From Indioceanicola profundi (GTDB taxonomy: Bacteria; Pseudomonadota; Alphaproteobacteria; Azospirillales; Azospirillaceae), in assembly GCF_003568845.1 (NCBI RefSeq), contig NZ_CP030126.1, positions 3,145,501 through 3,209,500 on the forward strand: 64,000 nucleotides of DNA. Direction: 5' to 3'. Positions 26,867 to 35,574 of the stretch are shown in pieces (position 1 is the stretch's first letter; every line of letters begins with the position of its first letter). The notes beneath the pieces are model-generated. The model saw only the letters and a list, made by a program, of their open reading frames with translations. It was not told where the DNA came from and did not search any database. Made by a program: the position numbers and the translations under genes.

Positions 26867-28201
26867 TCAGACCGATCGGCGCTGCCACTCCCGGAACAGC
26901 CGCTCCGCCTCGTCCGATCCGGCCAGAATTTCGATCACACGCAGGCTGTTGAACATGCGGCGCTGGACCTCCGCGCCGGGCTGGCCGCGCAGAACGGTTT
27001 CGGTCCCGGCCTCCACCTGCCGGCGGATCTCGTTGATCTTGGCATCCACCTCCCGCTTGATGCCGAGATGGGGGGCCAGACGGGCGGATTTGCGGAGGGC
27101 GAGCGCCAGCTGTTCCGCCTTCCGGACCTTCTCGTCCGGATCGACGGCGGCGTCGGGCCCGAACAGCGTGCCCAGAAGCGCTTGGTCCACGTCGCTGACG
27201 ATGGTGCGCTTGACGAATTCCCCGATTTCCGTCCTCGCTCCGTCCACCTTCCTCGACATCTCCTTGTCCCGAAGCGCCAGCACCGCCTCGTTCACGGAGT
27301 TCAGCCCCTCGGTCAGCCGTTCCGCCGTGGCGGCCAGCTCGCTGCTGTCGGCGGATGCGGCCTCGCGGTCCATGTCGGAGGTCTGGCGCAGCAGGTTGCC
27401 GACGACGATCCCGGACAGCTCCCTGGTCAGCCCCTCCTTCTCCTGCGGCGTGCCGCCCAGCCTGACCTCCTGCAGCATCCGCAGCAGGTCGCCGGGCCGC
27501 CTCATCCGGCTGGTGAGAACCAGCAGGGCAGGGCCGGTGTGGCGGGGATTCTCCCGCCCCAGCTCGATCATCGCCGTCTTGACGATCTCGACATGGCTTT
27601 CCGCCAGCTCGCCGATGGGCTTGGCCGGCAGGGCCAGCTTCAGCGCCTCGATCCGCGGCCCGATGCGGACCACATCCGCCACGGTGGCGAGCTGGTTCAG
27701 CACGTCCTCGTCCCGGCCGAACAGGGTGACCTGGAGCTTCAGGTTGGCCCGGACCTCCACAAGCAGTTGGTCCAGCGCCGCCGCTCCCGCCGTCCACAGC
27801 GGCTCGCCGACGACGGCAAGCGCGCGGGCGTCCCGCGAATCGATGGTGGACAGGGTCGACTGCATCTCCGCCACCAGACCGTGGGGCAGCCGGTCGCGCA
27901 ACGCCCGCCAGCACGGGGCCAGCACCGCGCGGGATATGCGGTTCAGACGGCGCTGGTATCCCATGGGATCGTCCAGCACATCCTCCACCGGGCGGAAGAA
28001 CAGCCGGGATACCGCCAGCCGGCGGGGCGGGCGCAACTCCGTCAAACGCGGGCGGATCGTCTCGAAGGCGCCCTGCACCTCCGGCCGCTCGCGCATCTGC
28101 TCCAGCAGCTCATAAATCTTCAGGAACTTGCCGTCCGGTAGCCGGGCGCTTTCCGCCGCCAGCCGGGACCATTCGTCGGCGTTGCCGTCCCCTCCCGACA
28201 T
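26867..28201 (-). CDS. Large helical protein of unknown function, second gene of a pair
   Basis: 444 residues, soluble, strongly charged and mostly helical (long runs such as EFVKRTIVSDVDQALLGTLF and EKVRKAEQLALALRKSARLA). No signal peptide, membrane span or known motif that I can see. The ATG overlaps the stop of the preceding gene by one base (TGATG), so the two products are translationally coupled and likely act together. An upstream start within the preceding gene is possible but unnecessary. Confidence 0.72.
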   Translation of the reverse strand: MSGGDGNADEWSRLAAESARLPDGKFLKIYELLEQMRERPEVQGAFETIRPRLTELRPPRRLAVSRLFFRPVEDVLDDPMGYQRRLNRISRAVLAPCWRALRDRLPHGLVAEMQSTLSTIDSRDARALAVVGEPLWTAGAAALDQLLVEVRANLKLQVTLFGRDEDVLNQLATVADVVRIGPRIEALKLALPAKPIGELAESHVEIVKTAMIELGRENPRHTGPALLVLTSRMRRPGDLLRMLQEVRLGGTPQEKEGLTRELSGIVVGNLLRQTSDMDREAASADSSELAATAERLTEGLNSVNEAVLALRDKEMSRKVDGARTEIGEFVKRTIVSDVDQALLGTLFGPDAAVDPDEKVRKAEQLALALRKSARLAPHLGIKREVDAKINEIRRQVEAGTETVLRGQPGAEVQRRMFNSLRVIEILAGSDEAERLFREWQRRSV

Positions 28202-29361
28202 CAGGCCGCTCCCGCTTTCAGCGATTCCATGCGCATCACCGCCGGCATGTCCAGCGCGCCGGTCCGCCAGTCCTCGTTCACCCGTACCCAGCGGCGCTGG
28301 ATGCGGGCCAGGGCGTCCATGTCGAAGCTTTCGGTGCTCATGGCGATCTCCTCCTTCGGGATCACCGGCACCAGGCGGGAGATGTCGGCCACCATGCTCT
28401 GCTGCGCCTCGCCCGGCGCATCGCGCACGCTTTCCCACATGGCCAGGATGAAGTCCCAGCCGTCCAGCAGCCAGGAGATGCGGCCCACATGGGCCAGGAT
28501 GGCGGTGCGGAAGCGCTGTTCCCCATGGATGATCTGTTTGGCGTCGGCGCAGACCTTGTCCATCTGGACCATCCGCATCTTCACCAGTTCCAGCGTGTGC
28601 CGCCCCACCTCGGCGACGAACCGCGCCAGATCGGATGCGTCCGACAGGTCCAGATTGGCCCAGCGGTCCAGCTCCGCGCAGAACTCGTCCAGCCGGGTGG
28701 CGAGCGCCCGCAGCCGGCCCGGTTCCGGGCAGTAGGGCAGTCCCACCGGGGCCACCACCGCCCCCAGCCGTTCCACCACTGCGGACAGCATCTCCGGCTG
28801 GACCTTGACGATCTGGGCCACCTTGCCCAGCGCCTGGCGCGCCATCCGCCTGGATTCGTCCACATTCATGCCGGGGCGCAGCAGGTCCGCCGCCCCCATG
28901 CCGACCAGCTTCAGCAGCTCCGTCACCAGGATGAACTGGGTCAGGACCAGATACTGCCCGTCCCTGTCCAGCGCCTTGGCGGCGGCCAGGGCGGCATCCG
29001 GCCCGGCCACGCCGGACGCCTGAACCTCCAGCGAGGCGTGGCGGATCGACTCCGGCGAATGCACCTCCAGCTTGGAGATGGCATCGAACAGCAGCCGGTC
29101 GTGCAGGGTCACCGTCATCATGGACGGCACCGTCTTCCAGGGCATCACATAGACGCCCTTGCCGCCGGTGAAGTTGGGCAGCAGGAACTCGAACTGCTCG
29201 TTCCGGTCCAGCCGCAGGCGCGCCTGGGCCAGCAGGGGCGTGGTGAAGGGAACCGCCACCCCCCGCTCGGCGAAGGTGGAGGGGATGAACTCCTCCGCGA
29301 CGCCGACGCTCTGGCGACCGATCCGCTTTGTCTCATCCATGCTGTGACTGCCCGCCGCCAT
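28201..29361 (-). CDS. Protein of unknown function, first gene of a pair
   Basis: 386 residues. The start ATG MAAGSHSMDETKRIG has an AGGA site; a second ATG seven codons in is possible. The N-terminal third is beta-rich (AQARLRLDRNEQFEFLLPNFTGGKGVYVMPWKTVPSMMTVT), and the remainder is helical with DEFCAELDRWANLDLSDASDL and a Trp-rich segment SWLLDGWDFILAMWESV. Not recognised. It heads a two-gene leftward unit with the 444-residue protein. Confidence 0.72.
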   Translation of the reverse strand: MAAGSHSMDETKRIGRQSVGVAEEFIPSTFAERGVAVPFTTPLLAQARLRLDRNEQFEFLLPNFTGGKGVYVMPWKTVPSMMTVTLHDRLLFDAISKLEVHSPESIRHASLEVQASGVAGPDAALAAAKALDRDGQYLVLTQFILVTELLKLVGMGAADLLRPGMNVDESRRMARQALGKVAQIVKVQPEMLSAVVERLGAVVAPVGLPYCPEPGRLRALATRLDEFCAELDRWANLDLSDASDLARFVAEVGRHTLELVKMRMVQMDKVCADAKQIIHGEQRFRTAILAHVGRISWLLDGWDFILAMWESVRDAPGEAQQSMVADISRLVPVIPKEEIAMSTESFDMDALARIQRRWVRVNEDWRTGALDMPAVMRMESLKAGAA

Positions 29362-29531
29362 CGGCGCATCCTGTTGGAAAATCGCACCTTCTCAATTTTA
29401 TATAAATTGTGCAGATGCGCCAGTGGCTGCCGGTGACATCGTGCGGGGCGGACCGCGGCAAACCGCCCCTGGTACGGCGGCCGGCTGTTGAACCCCGTCC
29501 GGCGCAGCCCTGCCGTGCCGGGGGCTGTGCC

Positions 29532-29561
29532 TTGACCCGCTGCGGGGGGTGCTCCTACATT
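29532..29561 (+). promoter_or_regulatory. Probable trxA promoter
   Basis: TTGACC (-35), 18-base spacer, TACATT (-10), about 95 bases before the thioredoxin start. Confidence 0.55.
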
Positions 29562-29657
29562 CTGTGGCGACAAGCCGCCGTGGCTTCTGTGCCACCGGTA
29601 TACCAAACCTGGGGTCAGCCGGGCCAAACCCGGGATCCCCAACGTGGGAACATCACC

Positions 29658-29978
29658 ATGAGCACCACCAAGGTGACCGACTCCAGCTTCGAAGCCGACG
29701 TTCTGAAGGCCGAGGGTCCGGTCCTGATCGACTTCTGGGCGGAATGGTGCGGCCCCTGTAAGATGATCGGCCCGGCGCTGGAGGAAATCTCCGAGGAGCT
29801 GGCCGGCAAGGTGACCGTCGCTAAGATCAATATCGACGAGAATCCGATGGTCCCGGGCAAGTACGGCGTCCGCGGCATCCCGACCCTGATGCTGTTCAAG
29901 GGCGGTCAGGTCGCCGCCACGAAGGTCGGCGCCCTGCCGAAGCAGCAGCTCAAGAGCTGGATCGAGCAGTCGCTCTGA
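29658..29978 (+). CDS. trxA: Thioredoxin
   Basis: 106-residue classical thioredoxin: active site [10 protein letters not shown] near residue 31, cis-proline in [11 protein letters not shown]. Reduces protein disulfides in the cytoplasm with electrons from thioredoxin reductase. [18 protein letters not shown]. Single gene with its own promoter and a strong terminator. Confidence 0.96.
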   Translation: MSTTKVTDSSFEADVLKAEGPVLIDFWAEWCGPCKMIGPALEEISEELAGKVTVAKINIDENPMVPGKYGVRGIPTLMLFKGGQVAATKVGALPKQQLKSWIEQSL

Positions 29979-30003
29979 TCGGCCGGCAAAGGGTCAAGGC
30001 AAA

Positions 30004-30032
30004 GGGGCTCCGGACGATCCGGGGCCCCTTTT
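30004..30032 (+). terminator. Rho-independent terminator after trxA
   Basis: Eleven-pair stem GGGGCTCCGGA / TCCGGGGCCCC with a CGA loop and a TTTT tail. Confidence 0.9.
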
Positions 30033-30045
30033 CCTTTGGGCGGCG

Positions 30046-30801
30046 CTAAAGCCCTCTCAGGCCGCCATGCGCGCCCACGACCTCCCCGGTCACCCAGGCG
30101 GAGCCGGGGCCGGACAGCCAGGCCACGACGGCGGCGATATCCGCCGGCTCCCCGATGCGGCCCAGCGCGGTGCGCTCCATGACCTGGGCGGCGCGGCTCA
30201 TGTCGCCGGACTTGAAACGGTCGGTGGCGGTCACGCCGGGCGCGACAGCGTTGACGGTGATGCCCAGCGGCCCCAACTCCTGCGCCAGCACGCCGGTCAT
30301 GGCATGCACCGCCCCCTTGCTGGCGGCGTAAAGGGCGCGCAGCCCCACCGGCATGTCCACGATCACGCTGCCCACCAGCACGATGCGCCCGCCGGCCGTC
30401 ATGTGCCGCGCCGCCTCCCGCGCCAGCAGCAGCGGCGCGCCGGCGTTCACGGCCAGCACCCTGGATATCTCTGCGGGCACCAGCTCCCGCACCGGGCCGA
30501 AGCCGCCGGTTCCGGCGTTGCAGACCAGGATGTCGGGCGTACCCATGCGGGCCATGGTTTCGGCGTACAGCCGGACGGCCCCGCCCTCCTCGGCCAGCTC
30601 CACCAGATCGGCCTGGAAAATTTCCGCCCGCACGCCATGGGCGCGGCAGGCCGCGGCCACACTTTCCGCTTCCGCCGCCGCCTGACCGTAATGAATGGCG
30701 ACATCGGCGCCGTCGCGCGCCAGCCGCTCCGCAATGGCGGCGCCGATCCCGCGTGAGGCGCCAGTGACCAGCGCCAGCTTGCCGTTCAGAAGCTTTTCCA
30801 T
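30046..30801 (-). CDS. Short-chain dehydrogenase/reductase (FabG-like)
   Basis: 251 residues from ATG MEKLLNGKLALVTG. NAD(P) loop TGASRGIGAAI, NAG motif VCNAGTGGFG, catalytic Ser in LVGSVIV and YxxxK in YAASKGAVH with the normal 12-residue spacing. Resembles 3-oxoacyl-ACP reductases, but it is far from other fatty-acid genes and the substrate is unknown. Divergent from maiA across 56 bases. Confidence 0.88.
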   Translation of the reverse strand: MEKLLNGKLALVTGASRGIGAAIAERLARDGADVAIHYGQAAAEAESVAAACRAHGVRAEIFQADLVELAEEGGAVRLYAETMARMGTPDILVCNAGTGGFGPVRELVPAEISRVLAVNAGAPLLLAREAARHMTAGGRIVLVGSVIVDMPVGLRALYAASKGAVHAMTGVLAQELGPLGITVNAVAPGVTATDRFKSGDMSRAAQVMERTALGRIGEPADIAAVVAWLSGPGSAWVTGEVVGAHGGLRGL

Positions 30802-30857
30802 GCACAGTTCCGCAGCAAGGCCAGACCCCATCGAGCCCGGAACGGATAGCACGAGAC

Positions 30858-31514
30858 ATGAAGCTGTATACCTATTTCCGCTCCTCCGCCGCCTACCGGG
30901 TGCGGATCGCGCTGAACCTCAAGGGCCTTGGCTACGAGGCGGTGCCGGTGCATCTGCTGAAGGACGGGGGGGAGCATCTGCGGCCCGAATACCGGGCCAT
31001 CAACCCGCTGGGGCTGGTGCCCTCGCTGGAGGATGCCGGCAACCTGCTGACCCAGTCGCTGGCCATCGTGGAGTATCTGGAGGAGACCCGGCCGGAACCG
31101 GCCCTGCTGCCGAAGGACGCGCTGGCGCGTGCCAGGGTGCGGGCCTTCGCCCACGGCATCGCCTGCGACATCCACCCGATCAACAATCTGCGCATCCTGA
31201 AATATCTGCGCGGCCCCCTGCACCAGGGGGAGGACCAGGTGCAGCGCTGGATCAGGACCTGGGTGGAAACCGGCATGAACGCGCTGGAGCGTATGGTGGA
31301 CCGGCCGGGCCGCATCCCGCAGGAGGGCGGGCGGTTCTGCTTCGGCGACACGCCCGGCATGGCGGACCTCTGCCTGATTCCGCAGATGTTCAACGCCCGG
31401 CGTTTCGAGTGCGACCTCTCCGGCTGCCCCACCCTGGTCGCCATCGACGCCCACTGCCGCACCCTGCCGGCCTTCGCCGATGCAGCGCCGGAGAATCAGC
31501 CGGATGCCGCATAG
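30858..31514 (+). CDS. maiA: Maleylacetoacetate isomerase (zeta-class GST)
   Basis: 218 residues; the zeta GST signature SSAAYRVRIALNLKG with the catalytic SSAA serine, a cis-proline region (LGLVPSLE) and C-terminal helical domain containing GMADLCLIPQMFNA. Isomerises maleylacetoacetate to fumarylacetoacetate, linking HmgA and FahA encoded near the left end of the window. Not adjacent to them, so it is regulated separately. Confidence 0.92.
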   Translation: MKLYTYFRSSAAYRVRIALNLKGLGYEAVPVHLLKDGGEHLRPEYRAINPLGLVPSLEDAGNLLTQSLAIVEYLEETRPEPALLPKDALARARVRAFAHGIACDIHPINNLRILKYLRGPLHQGEDQVQRWIRTWVETGMNALERMVDRPGRIPQEGGRFCFGDTPGMADLCLIPQMFNARRFECDLSGCPTLVAIDAHCRTLPAFADAAPENQPDAA

Positions 31515-31532
31515 GTCGTGCTGACAATAAAC

Positions 31533-31951
31533 GTAGGTCGGTCACGCGCAGCGTGGCCGAAACCCTTCGCCTGTCCGGTCCATTTGACGCTGTTCTCCCT
31601 GTGGAGGGGGGGGCGGGGAATTGGCAAGGATGACGGGATGGCGCGCCGGACCGGCGGAGCCAGTCCTGGATCACCAGCCCGCACCGGCGGATGAGGTGCT
31701 CTCCCTCATCCTATCCATCCCATTCATCCTTGCCTGATAACCGAATGCCTGCCGGGGCTGGCGCGGACAGGGTCGAATGGATGGGCTGGTGACATCTCGA
31801 AAGATGAAAAAGATGGAAAGGATGAAAATGATGGAGCGGGGCCATTCGCCTAAGCCTCAGCTTCCGGTTCGTCTTGATCACTGCCTGCGGCGCGCCCGGT
31901 CCATCATCTTTATCCTTCCCATCTTTTTCATCTTTCATAATGTCAACAGCC
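31533..31951. repeat. Composite palindromic repeat, copy 3
   Basis: Begins 18 bases after the maiA stop. Module 1 at 31533-31560 (28 bases identical to 23191-23218), module 2 at about 31626-31735 (left arm shortened; core in the same direction as copy 1), module 3 at 31784-31951 (GGCTGGTGACATCTCGAAAG ... CATAATGTCAACAGCC). It fills most of the gene-free interval between maiA and the next gene. Confidence 0.88.
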
Positions 31952-32057
31952 CCGACGCCCGCCTTTCGAGATGACACAAGCCCCGAACCGCACCGGGTCG
32001 TGAACCAGCGCCCGGCCGTGCTAAGCTCCGGCCGGTTCAGGTCTTTTCGGATGTGAG

Positions 32058-32372
32058 ATGAGAAATTTCCACTGGCACCCCGCGTTGATCCTGGTCCTGC
32101 TGATCCTGGGCGGGCTGGCGTATCTTTTCTTCGATTACGGCACGCTCGACCGTTGCCAGATGATGCGTCAGGAGGTGCGGCAGCGCTTTACGCGGGGAGA
32201 GGTGCCGGCCGAGGTGCGGGACAGCCCCGGCGGGCAGCTTGTGGTCGGGCTGGTGGAAGGCGGGCCGAGCCGGTTCCTGACCTACGACCTGTCCAAGAAT
32301 GTCTGCATGACGAAGACCGCCCGCATGTGGTTCGCCGACGACACGGAGATCGGCGCGATCCTGATGGACTGA
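32058..32372 (+). CDS. Small membrane-anchored protein, unknown
   Basis: 104 residues: MRNFHWHPALILVLLILGG gives one N-terminal transmembrane helix, followed by a soluble domain with two cysteines (DRCQMM and NVCMTK). GGATGTGAG precedes the ATG. Convergent with irr. Confidence 0.7.
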   Translation: MRNFHWHPALILVLLILGGLAYLFFDYGTLDRCQMMRQEVRQRFTRGEVPAEVRDSPGGQLVVGLVEGGPSRFLTYDLSKNVCMTKTARMWFADDTEIGAILMD

Positions 32373-32384
32373 GCGGGCGTCCGC

Positions 32385-32801
32385 TCAGCCCTCGGTCAGG
32401 CGGATGATGACATCGACGCGGGCCACGCGGGTGCCCGCGGGCGCATTGGGGATCGCGGCCAGGGATACATGCTCCCCCGGAATGTCCTGCAGCTTGCCGG
32501 ACCCCTCATAGAAGAAGTGGTGGTGGTCGTCGGTGTTGGTGTCGAAGTAGGACCGTCCCGCTTCCACCACCACCTCGCGCAGCAGGCCGGCGCCGGTAAA
32601 CTGGTGCAGCGTGTTGTAGACGGTAGCCAGCGATACCTGCATGGAGGCGGCGGCTGCTTCGCCATGCAGCTGTTCCGCCGTGACATGGCGTTCCTGCCCG
32701 TCGAACAGCAGCTTCGCCAGTGCAAGGCGCTGGCGGGTGGGGCGCAGACCGGCCTTGGTCAGGCGGTCCAGGGCGTGGCTGTAGGGTCTCGTCATGCTCA
32801 T
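32385..32801 (-). CDS. irr: Iron response regulator Irr (Fur family)
   Basis: 138-residue Fur-like repressor/activator that senses heme status in alphaproteobacteria and controls heme synthesis and iron uptake. Winged helix with SLATVYNTLHQF recognition helix; the His-rich TNTDDHHHFFYEG region is typical of Irr heme binding; the CxxC zinc motif of Fur is absent. Start ATG MSMTRPYSHALDRL; nearby in-frame ATGs at 32795 and 32810 cannot be excluded. An Irr-box-like palindrome lies about 90 bases upstream. Confidence 0.9.
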   Translation of the reverse strand: MSMTRPYSHALDRLTKAGLRPTRQRLALAKLLFDGQERHVTAEQLHGEAAAASMQVSLATVYNTLHQFTGAGLLREVVVEAGRSYFDTNTDDHHHFFYEGSGKLQDIPGEHVSLAAIPNAPAGTRVARVDVIIRLTEG

Positions 32802-32870
32802 GAACAGCATATGAGCGGGCAGATGCACCGTTGGAAGAGGGCCTGACAGGCGATCCCCGTTCGGATGCAC

Positions 32871-32916
32871 TGCAACGCAGGCGGATATATTTGGAATGAT
32901 TCCGATCTGCGTTGCA
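32871..32916. promoter_or_regulatory. Irr-box-like palindrome inside a larger dyad
   Basis: TTTGGAATGATTCCGAT (32890-32906) closely follows the iron-control-element pattern TTTAGAA-N3-TTCTAAA known for Irr. It lies within a second perfect inverted repeat, TGCAACGCAG (32871-32880) and CTGCGTTGCA (32907-32916). Placed upstream of irr, it suggests autoregulation; it could equally act on the 66-residue gene whose 3' end lies 19 bases away. Confidence 0.65.
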
Positions 32917-32934
32917 ACTGCGAAAAGCGCGGCA

Positions 32935-33135
32935 TCATCCCAGCCCCACCAGAAGGACCAGGGCCGCGGCGGCGGCAACCAGCGCCCTGTCGCCCCGCGG
33001 CGATACCGCCGCCCGCAGGAAATCCTGGTCGGCGGCCTGTGCATCCAGCCGCAACAGCATGGAAAGCCGCCCCATCGCCAGAACGGCGATGAGCACGGCC
33101 AATAGGCAGATCGGGATCAGGGTCCAGGCAACCAT
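32935..33135 (-). CDS. Small two-helix membrane protein
   Basis: 66 residues: MVAWTLIPICLLAVLIAVLAM (helix 1), a polar loop SMLLRLDAQAADQDFLRAAV, and ALVAAAAALVLLVGLG (helix 2). AAGGGG lies just before the ATG. Not recognised. It lies between the nitronate monooxygenase-like gene and irr, all leftward. Confidence 0.6.
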   Translation of the reverse strand: MVAWTLIPICLLAVLIAVLAMGRLSMLLRLDAQAADQDFLRAAVSPRGDRALVAAAAALVLLVGLG

Positions 33136-33154
33136 GTCCCCTTAACACGGGGAC
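33136..33154. repeat. Inverted repeat GTCCCC-N7-GGGGAC
   Basis: Perfect six-base arms that include the ribosome-binding site of the 66-residue gene, so a stem in the mRNA would hide that site. Confidence 0.5.
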
Positions 33155-33199
33155 AGGGCCGCGGGTTCACACCGGCGGCACGGAGCCCGCCGGGCGGGG

Positions 33200-34654
33200 T
33201 CAGTACCCCGTCTGGATGCGGTCTATCAGCTCCTTCACCGTCGGCACGAAGCCGTTGGCGTACCATTCGTCCTGGCCGAAGCGATAGGCGTTGTGACCGG
33301 CGAACATCAACTGGTCCTCGGTATCGTCCGAGTGGCTGATGTTCTGCAGGGTCTTCTGGATGCAGAAGCTGCGCGGGTCGGCCTTGCGGCCGGTGGTGCC
33401 TTCCTCGTTCTGCGCCCAGTTGGAGAACTGGCAGGCGCTGAGGCAGCCCATGCAGTCGACCTGGTCCTTCAGGATTTCCCGGCTCTTCTCCTTGGTCACG
33501 AAGATGAGCGTGGTGTCCGGGGTCTTCAGGGCAGTGTCGAAGCCCTCCCGCACCCAGCCCTCCGCCCGCTCCTTGTCGTGCGGGGTCAGGTAGACGGGGC
33601 GGCCGCGGGGGCCGATCAGGAATTCGTCCGTGTGGTCGCCCACGGGATCGTTGGAATAGACCACCTGCCGCTCGGACCGCTTCCGCAGCTCCTCCAGGAA
33701 GGGGTTGCGCACGGCCGAGGAGTAGAAGCCGGTGGGGCTGAACTTGTTCAGATAGACATCGCCCGGCTTCAGCGTCAGCAGACGCTGCTTCCAGGCGGTG
33801 CTGATCGGGCTTTCCTGCGTCAGCAGCGGGCGGGTGCCGAACTGGAAGGCGACGGGGCCGATCTCCGGATTGTCCAGGAAATGCTGCCATTCCGATAGCC
33901 ACCAGACGCCGCCGGCCATGACGATCGGCACGTTCTGAAGGCCGAAGCCGTTCATCATGGTGCGCAGGGCCGCGACGCGCGGATAGGGGTCCTCCGGCTT
34001 CAGCGGGTCCTCGGAATTGGACAGGCCGTTATGGCCGCCGGCCAGCCACGGGTCCTCGTAGACAACGCCGCCCAGATGGTCGGGCCACTTGCTGTAGGCG
34101 CGCAGCCACAGCGCCCGGAAGGCGCGGGCGGAGCTGACGATGGGGTAATAGTGGACGCCGTGCTTCACGGAGATTTCCGCCACGCGGTAGGGCATGCCCG
34201 CACCGCAGGTGACGCCATGGATCAGGCCCTTGGCCCCTTCCAGCACGCCGTGCAGGATCTGCTCGGCCCCGCCCATCTCCCAAAGCACGTTCATGTGGAT
34301 GCGGCCCTGGCCGTTCGACATCTCGTGCGCGATGCGGGCCTGGGCGATGCCGCCCTGGATGCCGTAGGCGATCAGCTCCTCATGCCGCTCCCGCCGGGTG
34401 CGGCCGCGATAGACCTGGGGGACCAGGTTGCCGTCCTCGTCATAGAAGTCGGCATTGACGCCGGAGAAGGTTCCGATGCCGCCGGCCGCCGCCCAGGCGC
34501 CGGAGCTTTCCCCGTTGGACACGGAAATGCCCTTGCCGCCTTCCACCAGCGGGAGAACTTCCTTGCCGGACATGACCAGGGACTGCAACGCCTTCAACGT
34601 TCCCTCCGAAACACGCTCCTGCGGCCCTGATTGCGGGCGCATGCAAGGCTGCAT
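33200..34654 (-). CDS. Nitronate monooxygenase / 2-nitropropane dioxygenase-like flavoprotein
   Basis: 484-residue FMN TIM-barrel protein: SGAWAAAGGIGTFSG near the N-terminus, GLIHGVTCGAGMPY, NVPIVMAGGVWWLSE and AFQFGTRPLLTQESP in the barrel. The C-terminal third carries CMGCLSACQFSNWAQ, a cysteine cluster not usual in the short NMO enzymes (about 320-380 residues). This long form is common in alphaproteobacteria; the natural substrate is unclear. A second ATG (MRPQSG) four codons in is an alternative start. Confidence 0.82.
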   Translation of the reverse strand: MQPCMRPQSGPQERVSEGTLKALQSLVMSGKEVLPLVEGGKGISVSNGESSGAWAAAGGIGTFSGVNADFYDEDGNLVPQVYRGRTRRERHEELIAYGIQGGIAQARIAHEMSNGQGRIHMNVLWEMGGAEQILHGVLEGAKGLIHGVTCGAGMPYRVAEISVKHGVHYYPIVSSARAFRALWLRAYSKWPDHLGGVVYEDPWLAGGHNGLSNSEDPLKPEDPYPRVAALRTMMNGFGLQNVPIVMAGGVWWLSEWQHFLDNPEIGPVAFQFGTRPLLTQESPISTAWKQRLLTLKPGDVYLNKFSPTGFYSSAVRNPFLEELRKRSERQVVYSNDPVGDHTDEFLIGPRGRPVYLTPHDKERAEGWVREGFDTALKTPDTTLIFVTKEKSREILKDQVDCMGCLSACQFSNWAQNEEGTTGRKADPRSFCIQKTLQNISHSDDTEDQLMFAGHNAYRFGQDEWYANGFVPTVKELIDRIQTGY

Positions 34655-34693
34655 ATAGGAATTGGCCCCGCAGCGGAAGAGCCTGCCTCACGC

Positions 34694-34714
34694 TTTGTTA
34701 CAGCCTGTAGCAAA
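34694..34714. promoter_or_regulatory. Candidate operator upstream of nitronate monooxygenase gene
   Basis: TTTGTTACA-GCC-TGTAGCAAA: nine-base arms with one mismatch, 40 bases before the leftward start. The size and symmetry fit a TetR- or MarR-type site, but no regulator gene is adjacent. Confidence 0.45.
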
Positions 34715-34833
34715 TGCCGCTGGGCCGGTTGGCACATCGCCAACAGACAAACCGCCCTGGTATCCACCTGCTATTTCCGTCATCCTGGCTTCCGCCGGGG
34801 CGGTCGGAACACATGAAGCCGGCCCCCGGCCCG

Positions 34834-35574
34834 TCAACCGCCCGCCATCAGGGGCGCCAGGGTCTGGGGCGTGTCGGTGAAGACGCCCGCCACACTCCAG
34901 GACAGGACCTCCCGCGCCGCCGGAAGGCTGTTGACGGTATAGGCCAGCACCGGGCGGCCGGTGGCGCGGTAGGCCTTGATGCTGGCCTCATCCTCCCTCC
35001 GGGCATTGACATGGATGGTGGCGGCCCGGACCCGGTCGGCCTGTTCGGCCCAGTCGGGCCGGCGGCGGTCGATCAGGTAGCCGATGGGCCAGTCCGGGGC
35101 CACGGTGCGCGCCATTTCCAGCGCTGCGAAATCGAAGCTGCTGACCAGCGGCGGGGGCGCGCCCTCGGGCCAGAGGGAGCGGGCCAGGGTCAGCGCCACC
35201 CCGGCCGTCTCCTCCGCCCGGCCGGGGCAGGGCTTGATCTCCAGATTGATGCGCATGCCCAGCCGCCAGACCAGGTCCAGCGCCTCCGCCAGGGTGGGCA
35301 CCTGCTCGCCGATGAAGGCGGCCCCGAACCAGCGCCCGGCGTCGAGCTGCTTGACGTCGGCCAGCGCCTTCTCCGCCACCGGGCCATTTCCGTTGGTGGT
35401 GCGGTCGACCAGATCGTCATGCATCAGGATGGGGATGCGGTCGGAGGTCAGCTTGACGTCCACTTCCACCCATGTCGCCCCCTGGGCCGCCGCGGCCTTG
35501 ATGCCGGCCAGTGTGTTCTCCGGCGCGTGCTTGGCGGCACCGCGGTGCCCAATGATGCGCGGAAGCTCGATCAT
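34834..35574 (-). CDS. ugpQ: Glycerophosphodiester phosphodiesterase
   Basis: 246 residues; cleaves glycerophosphodiesters to glycerol-3-phosphate and an alcohol. GDPD signature GHRGAAKHAPENTLAG with catalytic His, VEVDVKLTSDRIPILMHDD with metal-binding acids, and LEIKPCPG. No signal peptide, so cytoplasmic. The start overlaps the end of the upstream gene by four bases (ATGA). Confidence 0.92.
   Translation of the reverse strand: MIELPRIIGHRGAAKHAPENTLAGIKAAAAQGATWVEVDVKLTSDRIPILMHDDLVDRTTNGNGPVAEKALADVKQLDAGRWFGAAFIGEQVPTLAEALDLVWRLGMRINLEIKPCPGRAEETAGVALTLARSLWPEGAPPPLVSSFDFAALEMARTVAPDWPIGYLIDRRRPDWAEQADRVRAATIHVNARREDEASIKAYRATGRPVLAYTVNSLPAAREVLSWSVAGVFTDTPQTLAPLMAGG

Noticed and set aside
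28201-28438. Extended start for the 444-residue protein inside the upstream gene
   Set aside because: The upstream stretch is the out-of-frame shadow of the preceding gene; the ATG in the TGATG overlap is the natural coupled start.
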